A stretch of DNA of 64,000 nt from Luteolibacter arcticus (GCF_025950235.1 NZ_JAPDDT010000008.1:62001-126000), one strand, 5' to 3'. Shown: positions 1-10,071, counted from the first letter of the stretch. Translations and numbers: made by a program. The notes: generated by a model not told the origin, from the sequence alone.

Positions 1-907
1 CGTTGAAGAGCAGGTTGCCATTGCCGCCGTTCGTCCGGATCAGCGTGTGGAGGCATTGCTGGAGCGACTTCATGGGGTCGTTCGGCCGCCACGCCCACTG
101 GTTGCAAAGCGTCATGCAAGTCTCCCACGGCCGCGTCATGTCGAAGGCCCCGACCTTCTGCTCCGGGGTCGAATAGTCTCCCACGGGCGCGTGGGCGATA
201 TCGTCATGGCCTGCGAGTGAATAGGCCCGGCTATTGACCATCAGGTCCGGCTGCAGCTTGCGCAGCCCCGCCACCATCGGGATGCCAAAGGTGGAGTTGT
301 AGGATTGGGGCACGTCGAACCACATCGTGAAGATCGGCCCGTAGTTTGTCAGGAGCTCGGCGGTCTGGGCGCGCAGGTAGGCATCGTAGGCCTTGAGGTC
401 GGCCTTTGGCTTCGTCTGGCCGGGGGACGCATTGGGGAACAGCGGATGCCACCAGTCGCAGGTGGAGTAATAGACGCCGAAGTCGATCTGCTGCTTCCGG
501 CACGCCTCGGCCAGTTCCTTGACCACGTCGCGCTTGAACGGCGTGTTCATGATGTTGTAGTCGGTCTGCCTGGTGTCCCACAGGCAAAAGCCGTCGTGAT
601 GCTTGGTGGTGAGCACCAGGTACTTCATGCCCGCCGCCTTCGCGACCGAGGCCCACTCATCGGCGTTGAAGAGCGTGGGGTCGAAGCGCTTGTAGAGGTT
701 GTCGTATTCCTCGGCCGGGACCTGCGTGCCGCGGGACCAGCCAATCTCGGTGCCCTTGAGGCTGACCGGCCCCCAGTGGATGAACATGCCAAAGCGGTCA
801 TCCTGCCAGTGCTTTACAGCGGCTGGCGGGGCAGTGCCTTCGCCCGGCTGTTGTGCCTGCGAGACGAGGCTGGAAATCGCGAGGAGCAACGGAAGCGTGT
901 GTTTCAT
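1..907 (-). CDS. Alpha-L-fucosidase, GH29 (C-terminus beyond window)
   Basis: Exo-acting retaining alpha-L-fucosidase that would remove terminal fucose from glycans in the periplasm or outside the cell. The start is the ATG at 907, followed by a signal peptide (MKHTLPLLLAISSLVSQAQ). GH29 landmarks are visible: RFGMFIHWGP near residue 40, TTKHHDGFCLWDT near residue 100, and FTMWFD near residue 198, whose Asp (about D198) is at the expected catalytic nucleophile position. About 302 residues are in view; family members usually run to 420 or more, so the end lies left of the window. It sits 117 bp downstream of, and on the same strand as, the AraC gene at 1025-1918, which suggests co-regulation. 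The spacer holds a small perfect inverted repeat (GCAAC/GTTGC, 1000-1016). Family assignment is firm; the substrate linkage is not known. Confidence 0.93.
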   Translation of the reverse strand, partial: MKHTLPLLLAISSLVSQAQQPGEGTAPPAAVKHWQDDRFGMFIHWGPVSLKGTEIGWSRGTQVPAEEYDNLYKRFDPTLFNADEWASVAKAAGMKYLVLTTKHHDGFCLWDTRQTDYNIMNTPFKRDVVKELAEACRKQQIDFGVYYSTCDWWHPLFPNASPGQTKPKADLKAYDAYLRAQTAELLTNYGPIFTMWFDVPQSYNSTFGIPMVAGLRKLQPDLMVNSRAYSLAGHDDIAHAPVGDYSTPEQKVGAFDMTRPWETCMTLCNQWAWRPNDPMKSLQQCLHTLIRTNGGNGNLLFN

Positions 908-1024
908 GGGCAGAAGGCAAATCGGGCAGTGAGGTTGAACGCGGCGTCGAGAGAACGGCTTGCACCCCGCCTGCCGAAATTTTTCTAACAGGTTTCCCTG
1001 CAACGTGAAGTGTTGCCCGGACGG

Positions 1025-1918
1025 CTAAGGACTTGCCTTCTTGGAGGCGGGCCGGAAATCGCGGGGGGCTTTGCCTAACAACTTGTGGAAAACCAGGCGC
1101 ATCTGTTCGCGGCTTTGGAAGCCGGAGCGCAAGACGATCTGTTTGATCGGCAGATTGGTGGACTTCAGCAGATGCAGGGCCCGTTCGGTGCAACAGGTCA
1201 GGATCTCGTCCAGCACCGTCTTCTCCATGGAAAGCTTGAAGCGGGTTTCCAGGGTCCGGCGGCTGCAGCCCACGTGCTGCACCACATCGGACACGCTCAG
1301 GCCGGTGTGGGTGTGATTCCAGATGAACTCGACGGCCCGGCTGACGACGTCCTTCGAGCGATGCTCCGGTATGGGCGATTCCGCATGACGGTCGATGATG
1401 AAGTGGGAAAGCAGACCAATCGCCTGCCACGCCAGTTCTTCGGAATTCCGGGTGGGGGCCCGGTGAGTGGTGAAGAGCATCCGCTCGAACTGCTGGATGA
1501 ACAATTCCCGGAACTCGATGAGGGGCTTGTTGCCGTTCATGGCGAACGCGTCCTCGTTCATCCACCGGTGCGGAAGATCCCCGTTGAAGCCAAGCCAGCA
1601 GAGGGTCCAACCCTCGGCCTTGGCGGGGCGGTGGCGGTGCCACTCGCCCGGCCTGAATAGGAAGGCCTCGCCGCTGTGGAGGGTTTGGCGGCCTTTCTTC
1701 GTCTCCAGATTTCCAGAGCCCTCCATGCACAGGGCCAGACAGAACTCGGGAAGGGTGCGTCCCTCCTCCCAGGAGAAGAAATACACCGCGGGTTTCAGCT
1801 CCGGGTAAACCTGTCCTGGCCCAATGTGCTCGATGCCGACGTTGGTCACGTACAAGGGCGCGTGAAAGGCCCGCTGCGGCACCGGAAGCACATGGCAGAA
1901 GCTCTCGGGATTGCGCAT
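1025..1918 (-). CDS. AraC-family transcriptional regulator
   Basis: A 297-residue cytoplasmic DNA-binding regulator. The N-terminal part (about 30-170) looks like an AraC cupin sensing domain (a GEAFLFRPGEWHRH stretch near 90). The C-terminal part (about 190-290) is a double helix-turn-helix of AraC type, with SVSDVVQHVGCSRRTLETRF and SREQMRLVFHKLLGKAPRDFR as the two recognition regions. It lies between the GH29 gene downstream on the same strand and the divergent beta-strand protein gene at 2117, so either could be its target. The ligand is not predictable; a sugar is the inference from context. The ATG at 1918 begins at the first plausible start and gives normal family length. Confidence 0.93.
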   Translation of the reverse strand: MRNPESFCHVLPVPQRAFHAPLYVTNVGIEHIGPGQVYPELKPAVYFFSWEEGRTLPEFCLALCMEGSGNLETKKGRQTLHSGEAFLFRPGEWHRHRPAKAEGWTLCWLGFNGDLPHRWMNEDAFAMNGNKPLIEFRELFIQQFERMLFTTHRAPTRNSEELAWQAIGLLSHFIIDRHAESPIPEHRSKDVVSRAVEFIWNHTHTGLSVSDVVQHVGCSRRTLETRFKLSMEKTVLDEILTCCTERALHLLKSTNLPIKQIVLRSGFQSREQMRLVFHKLLGKAPRDFRPASKKASP

Positions 1919-2116
1919 TCGTTGGCATTATTGCGGGGTTCGGTCCTTCCACAAGGATAAACCATGCGCTTTCGAAGGCTGAAAACATCTATGGGATCAG
2001 GCTGTCGAGAGCTAGTCTTCAGGAAGTTGTAGTCCATGAGATCGCCGTTTTGCGGCGAATGACCGCATGCCCCTTCCCATCGCTTGGGCTTCCCCGAAAA
2101 CCTCGTTTCCCGGCTT

Positions 2117-5014
2117 ATGAAAAACCTCCGTCTTCACTTGCTCTCCCTGTTCGCCCCGTTGGCGCTATCGCCCTTCGTTACGGCGGCTCCTGTCAACTGG
2201 TCGGCCCAAGCGGTCGGCCACGCCGATCTCGCCCAACCCGCGGATGTGACCGGCGTTTCCACGGCCGGTACCTTGGTCGCCGCGGTCGATGTGGGCGGCA
2301 CCGGTGCCACCGTGAACGGCGTCCCGTTTGCCGCCGGCAACGGCAACATCAGCCTGAGTACCTGCAATTGGAGTGTGCCCAGCGTCACCTGGGGAAATAA
2401 CTTCGGGGGCTACTACAGCACCAGCGGAGCCGCGCCGGTGCACAGTGACAACACGTGGTTGAGCACCGGCAAGTATGGCAACGGCACCAGCAATGTGGGG
2501 ACGCTCAACCTGTTCAATCTGACGGTGGGTCATAGCTACGCGGTCCAGCTTTTCCTCGCGGATCTCCGCACGGCCCAAGATGGCTTCAAGGTCATCGTGG
2601 ACGGGGGCAGCCCGAACCAATTCGCCTTCAGCCCCGGCGGCGGGCCTTGGGGCTACCTTATGCTAACCGGCACGTTCATCGCGGACGCCCCCACCCAGGC
2701 GATCACGATGCGCAACACGAATCCAAGCGGCGGCGCGTTCAACACCCAGCTCAATGCCTTCCAGTACCGGGATCTGGGCGTGGGCGAAGTGGCGCTCCCG
2801 CCCACCTTCAATCCCGTCGCGGGAACCTATGTCGGGGCACAGACCGTGACGATCAGCTGCGCCTCCGAGGGGGCTACGATTCACTACACCACCGACGGCA
2901 GCGCTCCGACGATTGCCTCGCCTTCCGGGACCAGCCCCGTGGCGGTCAACGTCCCGGCCGGCACGACCATGACGATCCAAGCGATCGGCCATGTGGACGG
3001 TTGGGCCGACAGCTCGGCGAGCAGCGCTTCCTATACTACGCTCGCGACTTCTTCCGGAGTCTGGACGCAAGCGACGGGCGGCTCCTGGGGTGCCACGGGC
3101 AACTGGCAGGGCGGCACGATTCCTTTCGGCGGCACCGCCGATTTCAGCACGCTGGCACTCCCGGCCGACGCGACTGTCACTTTGGACGGAGCCCGCACCA
3201 TCGGTCACCTGGTCTTCGGCGACACGGGATCAAGCCACGACTGGCAAGTGACCAGCGGCTCGGGTGGCGCGCTCACGCTTGACACGGGTAGCGTCACTTC
3301 TTCGGTGGCCGTCAACAACGGCACCACGACCATCGATACCGTCGTCGCGGGAACGCACGGCTTGGCCAAGTCCGGCAACGGCAACTTGGAACTCACCGGA
3401 CCCAACACTTTCACAGGCGCGAGCAGCGTGGAGGCTGGCACCCTGACGGTCACCAACCTGGCCAGCCACCGGAGCTCGGTGGACATTGCCAGCGGCGCGG
3501 CCTTTGTCGCCGAGGTTGCCTCGGAGGTGCTAGCCCCGAACTCGTTCAACATCACCGGCACCGGCACCTTGGTCAAAACCGGTGCGGGCACCTGGATGCT
3601 CGGCAATGCGGGCAGGGTGGGAATCGCGATGGGCGCAGGCGGCTTGATCGATGTCCAGGAAGGCGTCGTTAGCACCGGCAGCCACCAGAACAGTTGGACG
3701 GGCAACCTGGCATCCATGAATCTCGCCAGCGGGGCAACCATCGACCTGCCTGCCGAGAATATCTGGGTGGACGCCTTGACCGGCAGCGGTTCGATCATCA
3801 ACAGCTATGCGCCCAGCGGCGGACGAACCGTCAACGTCGGCGTGGCCGATGGCTCCGGCACCTTCAGTGGAACCATTGCTTCAGGCGGTCTGCTGGCGCT
3901 CACCAAGGCTGGCACCGGCACGCAGATTTTCACGGGGACCCATACCTACACCGGCACCACCACGATCAACGGCGGCACCTTGCAGATTGGCAACGGCGGC
4001 ACCACCGGATCGCTTGCCACTGGCAGCGGGATCGTTACCAATGGCACGCTCGCTTTCAACCGCTCCGACGCCATCAGCCAGGGCACGCATTTCAGCGGAG
4101 GGAACATCGGCGGTACCGGGGGCCTCACCCAGATGGGGCCCGGCAAGCTGACGCTCACCGCCAACAACTCCTATGCCGGCACCACCGCCGTCACCGGCGG
4201 CGAGCTCGCCATTGGTCTCGCACCCGGCACCAAGTGGGACGTCCAGCACCTCGACCTCGCCGCTGGAACCACGCTCTCGCTGGATAATTTCGACAGCGAA
4301 AGTGGCAACGCGGCGGTGGATGCCATCCAAACCCTGACCACCGCGGGAACAGTGACCCTCAAGGTCAGTGGCAACTTCACGGTCGGGACCTTCCCGCTGA
4401 TTTGGTACCAGACTGGGACCGAGATTGGCGGAGCGGGCTACGCGGCCTTCGCCCTTGCCCCCTTGCCCAGCGGTGTCACCGGGCATCTGGCCCATGATGC
4501 GGAATCGTCCACGGTGACCTTGGTCGTGGAGCAGGTGGTCGTGAGTCCCTTCCAATCCTGGATTTCCACCAGCTACCCATCTCTCAGCGGTGACGATGCC
4601 TTGCCGGGTGCCGATCCGGATGACGATGGCATGAGCAATCTCGACGAATTCGCCTTCATGGGAGATCCGACCAGCGGCAGTGATCGTGGTCCGGCCAAGG
4701 GCTTGGCAATCGACACCAACTCCAACGGCAGCAAGGAACTCAACTACACCGTGGCGGTGCGATCCGGCGCGGCGTTCACCGGTAGCCCGTCGCTTACCGC
4801 GACCGTGGATGGCGTGACCTACACGATCCAGGGCAGCACCAATCTGACCGCTTTTACCGCTGCGGTGAATGAGGTCGTGCCGGCCCTCACACCGGCCCAG
4901 ACCGGCCTGCCTGACATCACGGAAGGTGGCTGGGAGTACCGCACCTTCAAGCTGACCGGCTCCGAAGGCTTGGTCGGCAAGGGCTTCCTGCGCGCCCAAG
5001 CCGAAGCCCCCTGA
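2117..5014 (+). CDS. Autotransporter-associated beta-strand repeat surface protein
   Basis: A predicted exported 965-residue protein. The start is set at the ATG at 2117 because a signal peptide begins there (MKNLRLHLLSLFAPLALSPF); an upstream in-frame ATG at 2084 would bury it. Order of parts: an N-terminal module (about 25-225) shared with other proteins here; a chitobiase/hexosaminidase C-terminal-like fold (about 231-315, HYTTDGSAPT); then Gly/Thr-rich passenger repeats (about 320-760) with recurring LTKAGTGTQIFTG-type and NTYTGTTTINGGTLQIG-type units. There is no barrel domain and no PEP-CTERM. It ends with a DPDDDGMSNLDEF acidic motif (about 833) and a beta-rich tail seen in five other proteins of the window. 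Likely a cell-surface adhesin or glycan-binding scaffold; the molecular function is unknown. Confidence 0.85.
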   Translation: MKNLRLHLLSLFAPLALSPFVTAAPVNWSAQAVGHADLAQPADVTGVSTAGTLVAAVDVGGTGATVNGVPFAAGNGNISLSTCNWSVPSVTWGNNFGGYYSTSGAAPVHSDNTWLSTGKYGNGTSNVGTLNLFNLTVGHSYAVQLFLADLRTAQDGFKVIVDGGSPNQFAFSPGGGPWGYLMLTGTFIADAPTQAITMRNTNPSGGAFNTQLNAFQYRDLGVGEVALPPTFNPVAGTYVGAQTVTISCASEGATIHYTTDGSAPTIASPSGTSPVAVNVPAGTTMTIQAIGHVDGWADSSASSASYTTLATSSGVWTQATGGSWGATGNWQGGTIPFGGTADFSTLALPADATVTLDGARTIGHLVFGDTGSSHDWQVTSGSGGALTLDTGSVTSSVAVNNGTTTIDTVVAGTHGLAKSGNGNLELTGPNTFTGASSVEAGTLTVTNLASHRSSVDIASGAAFVAEVASEVLAPNSFNITGTGTLVKTGAGTWMLGNAGRVGIAMGAGGLIDVQEGVVSTGSHQNSWTGNLASMNLASGATIDLPAENIWVDALTGSGSIINSYAPSGGRTVNVGVADGSGTFSGTIASGGLLALTKAGTGTQIFTGTHTYTGTTTINGGTLQIGNGGTTGSLATGSGIVTNGTLAFNRSDAISQGTHFSGGNIGGTGGLTQMGPGKLTLTANNSYAGTTAVTGGELAIGLAPGTKWDVQHLDLAAGTTLSLDNFDSESGNAAVDAIQTLTTAGTVTLKVSGNFTVGTFPLIWYQTGTEIGGAGYAAFALAPLPSGVTGHLAHDAESSTVTLVVEQVVVSPFQSWISTSYPSLSGDDALPGADPDDDGMSNLDEFAFMGDPTSGSDRGPAKGLAIDTNSNGSKELNYTVAVRSGAAFTGSPSLTATVDGVTYTIQGSTNLTAFTAAVNEVVPALTPAQTGLPDITEGGWEYRTFKLTGSEGLVGKGFLRAQAEAP

Positions 5015-5061
5015 TGCCACGTAACTTCTCATTGCCTCCTCAACGCAGACTGAAATTGAAA

Positions 5062-5790
5062 ATGAATCTTCGTCCGTTTGCCGACACCGTGAAACGAAAC
5101 TCGCTCACGCTTGGCGCGCTGATGGCCCTTTCCATGGGCTGCCCTCTCCATGCCGCCGCCATCGTGTGGGACACACCCGTCACCATTTCAGGGAGCGATG
5201 ACGTCAGCACGAATGGGACCCAGGTCTTTGGCCGGAACATCGCCGTGGCCTATCCGGGAGCCACCGCCATGGTCAACGGGGCAAACTTCGGCTATAACAA
5301 TTCCAACTGGGCCATCACGTTTGCGGATACTGCGACCAGTACTGCCGCAGGTTTCGCCCCGATCACGGTGGGTGGGCCGGATGGCTCCAACTACGCGGCC
5401 ATTCTCAACAATTCCCGCTTCGGCTCCGGTGCCGCAGCCATCACGTTCACCTTGGGCAACCTGACATTGGGGCAGCAGTATGAGCTCCAGTTCTGGGTGA
5501 ACGATTACCGGGGTTTTCCCAATGACCGTACGGAAACCATCAGCGCCACCGGGGGTGGGAACACCAACGTCAATACTCCCACCTTGTCCTTCCTGGATTC
5601 CAACGGTCCAGTTCACGGGCAATGGGTGATTGGTGTTTGGACCGCCGACACGACGAGCCTCACCTTTTCCGTGCAAGGTAACGAAACGTCCCAATACAAC
5701 GCCCTGCAAGTCCGGGCGATTCCCGAGGCCGGAGCTGCTGTCCTTGGCGCGTTCGGCGTGCTCGCCTTGCTACGCCGCCGCCGGATCTGA
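5062..5790 (+). CDS. PEP-CTERM sorting domain protein
   Basis: A 242-residue exported protein. The preferred start is the ATG at 5062, which begins a long Sec signal (about 1-33, ending near CPLHAAA); another start at 5014 overlaps the previous stop codon. The body (about 34-215) is a single copy of the module found at the N-terminus of the 5860 and 58592 proteins (DTPVTISGSDDVSTNG and a VNG motif). The last residues are a PEP-CTERM tail: IPEAGA, a hydrophobic helix, then LRRRR. Known PEP-CTERM biology implies exosortase processing and surface display, but no exosortase is encoded in this window. It may be a carbohydrate-binding or matrix protein; that role is inference. Confidence 0.85.
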   Translation: MNLRPFADTVKRNSLTLGALMALSMGCPLHAAAIVWDTPVTISGSDDVSTNGTQVFGRNIAVAYPGATAMVNGANFGYNNSNWAITFADTATSTAAGFAPITVGGPDGSNYAAILNNSRFGSGAAAITFTLGNLTLGQQYELQFWVNDYRGFPNDRTETISATGGGNTNVNTPTLSFLDSNGPVHGQWVIGVWTADTTSLTFSVQGNETSQYNALQVRAIPEAGAAVLGAFGVLALLRRRRI

Positions 5791-5820
5791 GCCGGCTTTG
5801 ATTCGTATCCATAACCCATC

Positions 5821-5858
5821 CGGGCGCGGCAAGCCCGTGCCCGTCGCCACCTTTTTTT
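5821..5858 (+). terminator. Hairpin plus T-run just before the 5860 start
   Basis: CGGGCGCGG (5821-5829) pairs with CCGTGCCCG (5835-5843) around a 5-nt loop, with one G-T pair. A run of seven T follows at 5852-5858, eight bases past the stem. This could terminate transcription from the PEP-CTERM gene, or act as a leader structure for the gene at 5860, whose ATG directly follows the T-run. The gap before the T-run makes a classic intrinsic terminator less certain. Confidence 0.45.
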
Positions 5859-5859
5859 C

Positions 5860-8800
5860 ATGCGACTCCTGATCCCATCTGCGTGTCTTCTGCTCCTGAG
5901 CGCCCTCTGTCCCGGCGCATCGATCAACTGGAACGCGCCTGCCACCATCGCGTCCGACGCGGACGTTTCGGTGAACGGTAGCCCCGTCTTCGCTTACGGT
6001 TGGAATGGCAGCAGCCAGACCGTGAACGGGGTTGCCTTCACGGCCGTGGGAAGCGGGGTCACGCCGGTCTGGAGCAGCGGCGCTTCCTTCGGCACCTTTG
6101 TTTCGAGCGCGGGAGCCACCTTGCCCGCCGGAGGACTGAGTACCGCTTACAAGTCGATCCTGGATGGCGGACGCTACGCCGCCACGGGGGTGCCCTGCAC
6201 GGTGACGCTCAACAACCTGGTGAGCGGCCGGAACTACGAGGTCCAACTCTGGGTGGTGGACTCCAGAACCTATGGTCCGGCTCGCAGCGAAACCGTGAGC
6301 AGCGGGGGAAACACCGTGACGCTGAACTACAGCAACGCCGCCGCCAACGTGGCGGGAGGCGTGGGGCAGTTCACCATCGGCACCTTCACCGCGAACGCTG
6401 CCACGCAAACGATCACCCTCACCGGCAATGCATCCACCCAGATCAATGCCATCCAGCTCCGCGATCTGACGCCGTCGCCGCCGGCCATTACGGCGGCACC
6501 CCAGTCCCAATCGATCGCGTTGGGAGACACGGTAAGCCTGGCGGTGAGTGTCTCTGGAAGCGGGCTGCTGAGCTACCAGTGGTTTCACGATGACGAGCCC
6601 GTGGATGGTGCGACCGCGGCAACGCTGGTTCTAACAAATGTCACCGCCACCCATGCTGGCGACTACACCGTGACGGTGACCAACCCGTTGGACAGCGTGA
6701 CCAGCGAGGCCGCGCGAATCACGGTCGTCGATCCAATCGATCCCGCGGTGGCGCTGGACCTCTACAATCCGATCTGGAACACGCCCAGCGGCAATGACCG
6801 CGGGGCGATGCCGATCGGCAATGGCGAGGTTGGCCTGATGCTGTGGGTGGAGGCTAATGGCGACCTCCAGTTCTACCTTTCCCGCTCTGACAGCCGCACC
6901 GAATTGGACCGTCTGGTGAAGCTTGGAAAAGTCCGCCTCAATCTCTCGCCCAATCCCTTCGCCTCCGGCCAGCCATTCCGCCAGGAGCTCCGGTTGCGCG
7001 ATGGCCTCGTCGAGATCAGCGCGGGTCCGGAGGCGAGCCGTGTGACGCTGCAGGTCTTCGTGGATTCCGGGAGCGATACCGTTCATGTGAAGGGAAGCTC
7101 CGCCGCGCCGGTCACCGTGCGTGCCAGCTACGAGACGTGGCGTACCCAGGACTACACCGGCAATTCCGGCTCCTCGCCCCTTGCCGGATCCGGCTTCCCG
7201 AATCTCTACGAGTCCGCCGACGTGGTGGATGTCAGCGGTAGTAACCACCTCGCCTTCTACCATCGCAATGCCTGGTCCTGCGTGGCGCAACTCGCGCAAG
7301 TCCAGTTCATGACTCCCTACCTCGCGGACATTCCCGATCCGCTTTCCAACCTCACCTTCGGTGGGCGCATGGATCTCACCGGGGCGACGGTGAATGGCGG
7401 CAGCTCCCTGCTCACCACTGCGCCGGTAAGCAGCTTCGATCTTGCCATCACCACCCACGCCGCACAGTCCGCCAGCGCGGCCGCATGGCTCGGCGAGGTG
7501 GCAGCGATCAAGAACGCAGCTCCAAGCGCGACGGCGGCCCTGCAGCGCACCGAGCAATGGTGGCACGACTACTGGAACCGCAGTTGGCTTTTCACCACCG
7601 GCGACGGTCCGCCGGATGCGCAGCCGATGGGATGGAACAACCTGCCCCTCCGTCTCGGTGCCGATTCCAATGGCGGCAGCCCTTTCTCCGGAGCGATGGC
7701 GCGCGCCAGTTTCTATCAGCGCGTGTTGACTCCCGCCGAGATCACCGCGCTGGCCACCGGTGCCCCGGATTCCGATGTCACGGTGATCAACGGGCTGTCG
7801 GCAAGTTGGTTGCTGGGCACCACCAGCGGTGGCGTTTGCCAAGGGAGACTCGGCACCGGGCTGGACCTCACGACAACCGGGACCATCAATCCCGTTCCGG
7901 GTGGCGCGGTCAGCCATGCCCGCTTTGACGGCGGACATTTTCAAGCCCCCGATGATGATCGATTCGAGCCCGCCGCCGGTGCGACCATGGAAGCGTGGGT
8001 CTATCTGGATGCAGGCGAGCCGAACACGGGCCGGCTCTTTGACAAGGTCACCGCCAACTCGCAGAACGGTTACCTTCTCGACCTGTATCCAGGGCGGGCG
8101 CTGCGGTTCTACAACGGATTCGATCTGGTGAACACCGGGGGGAACGCGATTGCGACCGGCACCTGGGTCCATGTGGTCACGACCTACGACAACGTCACCA
8201 AGGCGCGCGCGCAATACGTCAACGGCAGCCTGGTGGCGCAAGTGGACGGCTCGACGCCGGGCTCCGGTGAAGGGACCCCGTCGGTCGTCACCCGCGGCTA
8301 CGTCTTGACCAAGTGGATGAGCGCCTGCGGTGCGCGCGGTAACTTTCCGATCATGTTCAATGGCTCGCTGTGGACGGTGAATCCCAACACCAGCCCGATC
8401 ACGATTTCCAACAATCCCGACTTCCGCAACTGGGACCACACGTATTTCTATCAGAACACCCGGCTCAACTACCTGTCCATGCCTGCCCGCGGCGAGCTGG
8501 ATTTCATGCAGCCCTTCTTCGACTACTATGATCGCTTCCAAGCTCTCAACCGCGGTCGTGCCCAGGCATGGCACGGGGCGGCGACGGAAGGGCAGTTCAA
8601 CAACGAGATGACGACCTCCTTCGGTCTCACTCCCGGCGGAATCTATGGCTACAACCGCAGCGGGGTGCCCAATTGGTGGACCTCCAACCGCTACGGTGGG
8701 GCACTCACCATTTCGCCCGGGCTGGAGCTGCTGGCGATGATGCTGGATGCCTACGACCACTCGGGTGACACCGCCTTCCTGCAAGCCAAGATCCTGCCGT

Positions 8801-10071
8801 ATGCCGCGGACCTCTTCCGCTTCATCGAAACCCGCTATCCCGCACGGATCGCGGGCAAGGTCAGCATGAACCCGATCCAGTCGCTGGAAAGCTTCCAGGA
8901 CACCACCAATTCGATGCCGGTGGTGGCCGGCATGACGGCGGTGCTGGATCGAATCCTGGCGCTGCCGGAAGGCCTTCTCACCCCACAGCAGGCCGTTGCC
9001 TTCGCCGCTTCGAAGGCCATCACTCCGCCGCTGCCGCTGCGGACTTTCAATGACAAAACGATTTTCGCTCCGGCTCAAGCCTTCAGCAATTCCCGCACGA
9101 ACGTCGAGGAGCCCGAACACTATGCGACCTACCCGTTCCGCCTCACCGGAATCGGTGTGCCAACCAACCGGCTGATCGCCAACGACACCTTCGAGCAGAT
9201 CAGCCTCGGCTATGGTCTCTACAAGCCGTTTGTCATCGGTGGCCCCCTCTATTCGCACAGCTTCTCCGGCTGGCAGACGACGCCGCTGGTCGCGAGCGTG
9301 TTGGGGCGGACCGACGACGCCAAGTACGCGCTGACCAGCAACGCCCGTCTTTTCAGCAGCGGCTACCGCCTGCCCGCGATGTGGGGCCAGATCTACGACT
9401 CGGTGCCTGATGGCGACCACGGGGCCAACGTCCTGAACACCGCGCAGTTCATGGCCTTCCAGACGATGGGCGAAAAGATCTTCCTGCTGCCCGCGTGGCC
9501 CACGGACTGGGATGTCTCCTTCAAGTTCCACGCGCCGAGGGCCACGGTCGTTTCCGGTCGCTTCCGCAATGGCACGCTCGACCAACTCGAGGTCACCCCC
9601 CCCTCCCGCGCCAACGACCTGGTCCTGATGTCCGACGTGCCAGTCCATCTTTCCGGCAGCGCCACGGTGTCTGCCTATGACGCGCAGCGCTTGGAAGAGT
9701 TCTCGGGTGAGGACCTCGCCGACCCCGCGGCCTGGGCTGCCGATGCCGACCCCGATGGCGACGGCTTGGTCAATCTGATCGAATACGCGCTTGGACTGGA
9801 CTCGCTCGTTGGCAATCCGAGTCCGGTCGAGTTCGACTTGGCAACCGTGGGTGAGGAAACCTACCTCCGGCTTACAGTCCATCGCGACCCGACTGCCTCC
9901 GGCGTTTCGATCAAGGGTGAGGCCACCGCAACTTTGGAGAACGCAGGGTCGTGGTCTTCAAGCGGGCTGGTGGTGGAGATCGATACGCCCACGGAATTCC
10001 GGGTTCGCGATAGCGTGCCCGCGAGTGCCGGCAACCGGCGCTTCATGCGCCTGCGCTTTAGCCAGCCTTAG
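5860..10071 (+). CDS. DUF5703/GH95-like glycoside hydrolase with inserted LamG domain
   Basis: A 1403-residue exported multidomain enzyme candidate. It has a signal peptide (MRLLIPSACLLLLSALCPGA), the shared N-terminal module (about 21-205), an Ig-like domain (about 206-290, YQWFHDDEPVDGA), and a DUF5703-type domain starting near 300 (NDRGAMPIGNGEVGLMLWV). The helical GH95-like catalytic region is interrupted at about 580-808 by a LamG/concanavalin-like domain (MEAWVYLDAGEPNTGRLFDK). The catalytic fold resumes at KWMSACGARGNFPIMFNG and runs to about 1270. The end has the DPDGDGLVNLIEYALG motif (about 1297) and the common beta-rich tail. GH95 members are inverting fucosidases or galactosidases; whether this branch has that activity is not established. 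The gene at 10109 is a tandem relative without the LamG insert. Confidence 0.82.
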   Translation: MRLLIPSACLLLLSALCPGASINWNAPATIASDADVSVNGSPVFAYGWNGSSQTVNGVAFTAVGSGVTPVWSSGASFGTFVSSAGATLPAGGLSTAYKSILDGGRYAATGVPCTVTLNNLVSGRNYEVQLWVVDSRTYGPARSETVSSGGNTVTLNYSNAAANVAGGVGQFTIGTFTANAATQTITLTGNASTQINAIQLRDLTPSPPAITAAPQSQSIALGDTVSLAVSVSGSGLLSYQWFHDDEPVDGATAATLVLTNVTATHAGDYTVTVTNPLDSVTSEAARITVVDPIDPAVALDLYNPIWNTPSGNDRGAMPIGNGEVGLMLWVEANGDLQFYLSRSDSRTELDRLVKLGKVRLNLSPNPFASGQPFRQELRLRDGLVEISAGPEASRVTLQVFVDSGSDTVHVKGSSAAPVTVRASYETWRTQDYTGNSGSSPLAGSGFPNLYESADVVDVSGSNHLAFYHRNAWSCVAQLAQVQFMTPYLADIPDPLSNLTFGGRMDLTGATVNGGSSLLTTAPVSSFDLAITTHAAQSASAAAWLGEVAAIKNAAPSATAALQRTEQWWHDYWNRSWLFTTGDGPPDAQPMGWNNLPLRLGADSNGGSPFSGAMARASFYQRVLTPAEITALATGAPDSDVTVINGLSASWLLGTTSGGVCQGRLGTGLDLTTTGTINPVPGGAVSHARFDGGHFQAPDDDRFEPAAGATMEAWVYLDAGEPNTGRLFDKVTANSQNGYLLDLYPGRALRFYNGFDLVNTGGNAIATGTWVHVVTTYDNVTKARAQYVNGSLVAQVDGSTPGSGEGTPSVVTRGYVLTKWMSACGARGNFPIMFNGSLWTVNPNTSPITISNNPDFRNWDHTYFYQNTRLNYLSMPARGELDFMQPFFDYYDRFQALNRGRAQAWHGAATEGQFNNEMTTSFGLTPGGIYGYNRSGVPNWWTSNRYGGALTISPGLELLAMMLDAYDHSGDTAFLQAKILPYAADLFRFIETRYPARIAGKVSMNPIQSLESFQDTTNSMPVVAGMTAVLDRILALPEGLLTPQQAVAFAASKAITPPLPLRTFNDKTIFAPAQAFSNSRTNVEEPEHYATYPFRLTGIGVPTNRLIANDTFEQISLGYGLYKPFVIGGPLYSHSFSGWQTTPLVASVLGRTDDAKYALTSNARLFSSGYRLPAMWGQIYDSVPDGDHGANVLNTAQFMAFQTMGEKIFLLPAWPTDWDVSFKFHAPRATVVSGRFRNGTLDQLEVTPPSRANDLVLMSDVPVHLSGSATVSAYDAQRLEEFSGEDLADPAAWAADADPDGDGLVNLIEYALGLDSLVGNPSPVEFDLATVGEETYLRLTVHRDPTASGVSIKGEATATLENAGSWSSSGLVVEIDTPTEFRVRDSVPASAGNRRFMRLRFSQP

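Noticed and set aside
6631..9882. A 1083-residue open frame on the minus strand opposite the 5860 gene, and similar long antisense frames (3881-5032, 22348-23673, 39191-40573).
   Set aside because: They are His/Arg/Gly-rich with no domain, signal peptide or repeats, and mirror genes with high GC at third codon positions.
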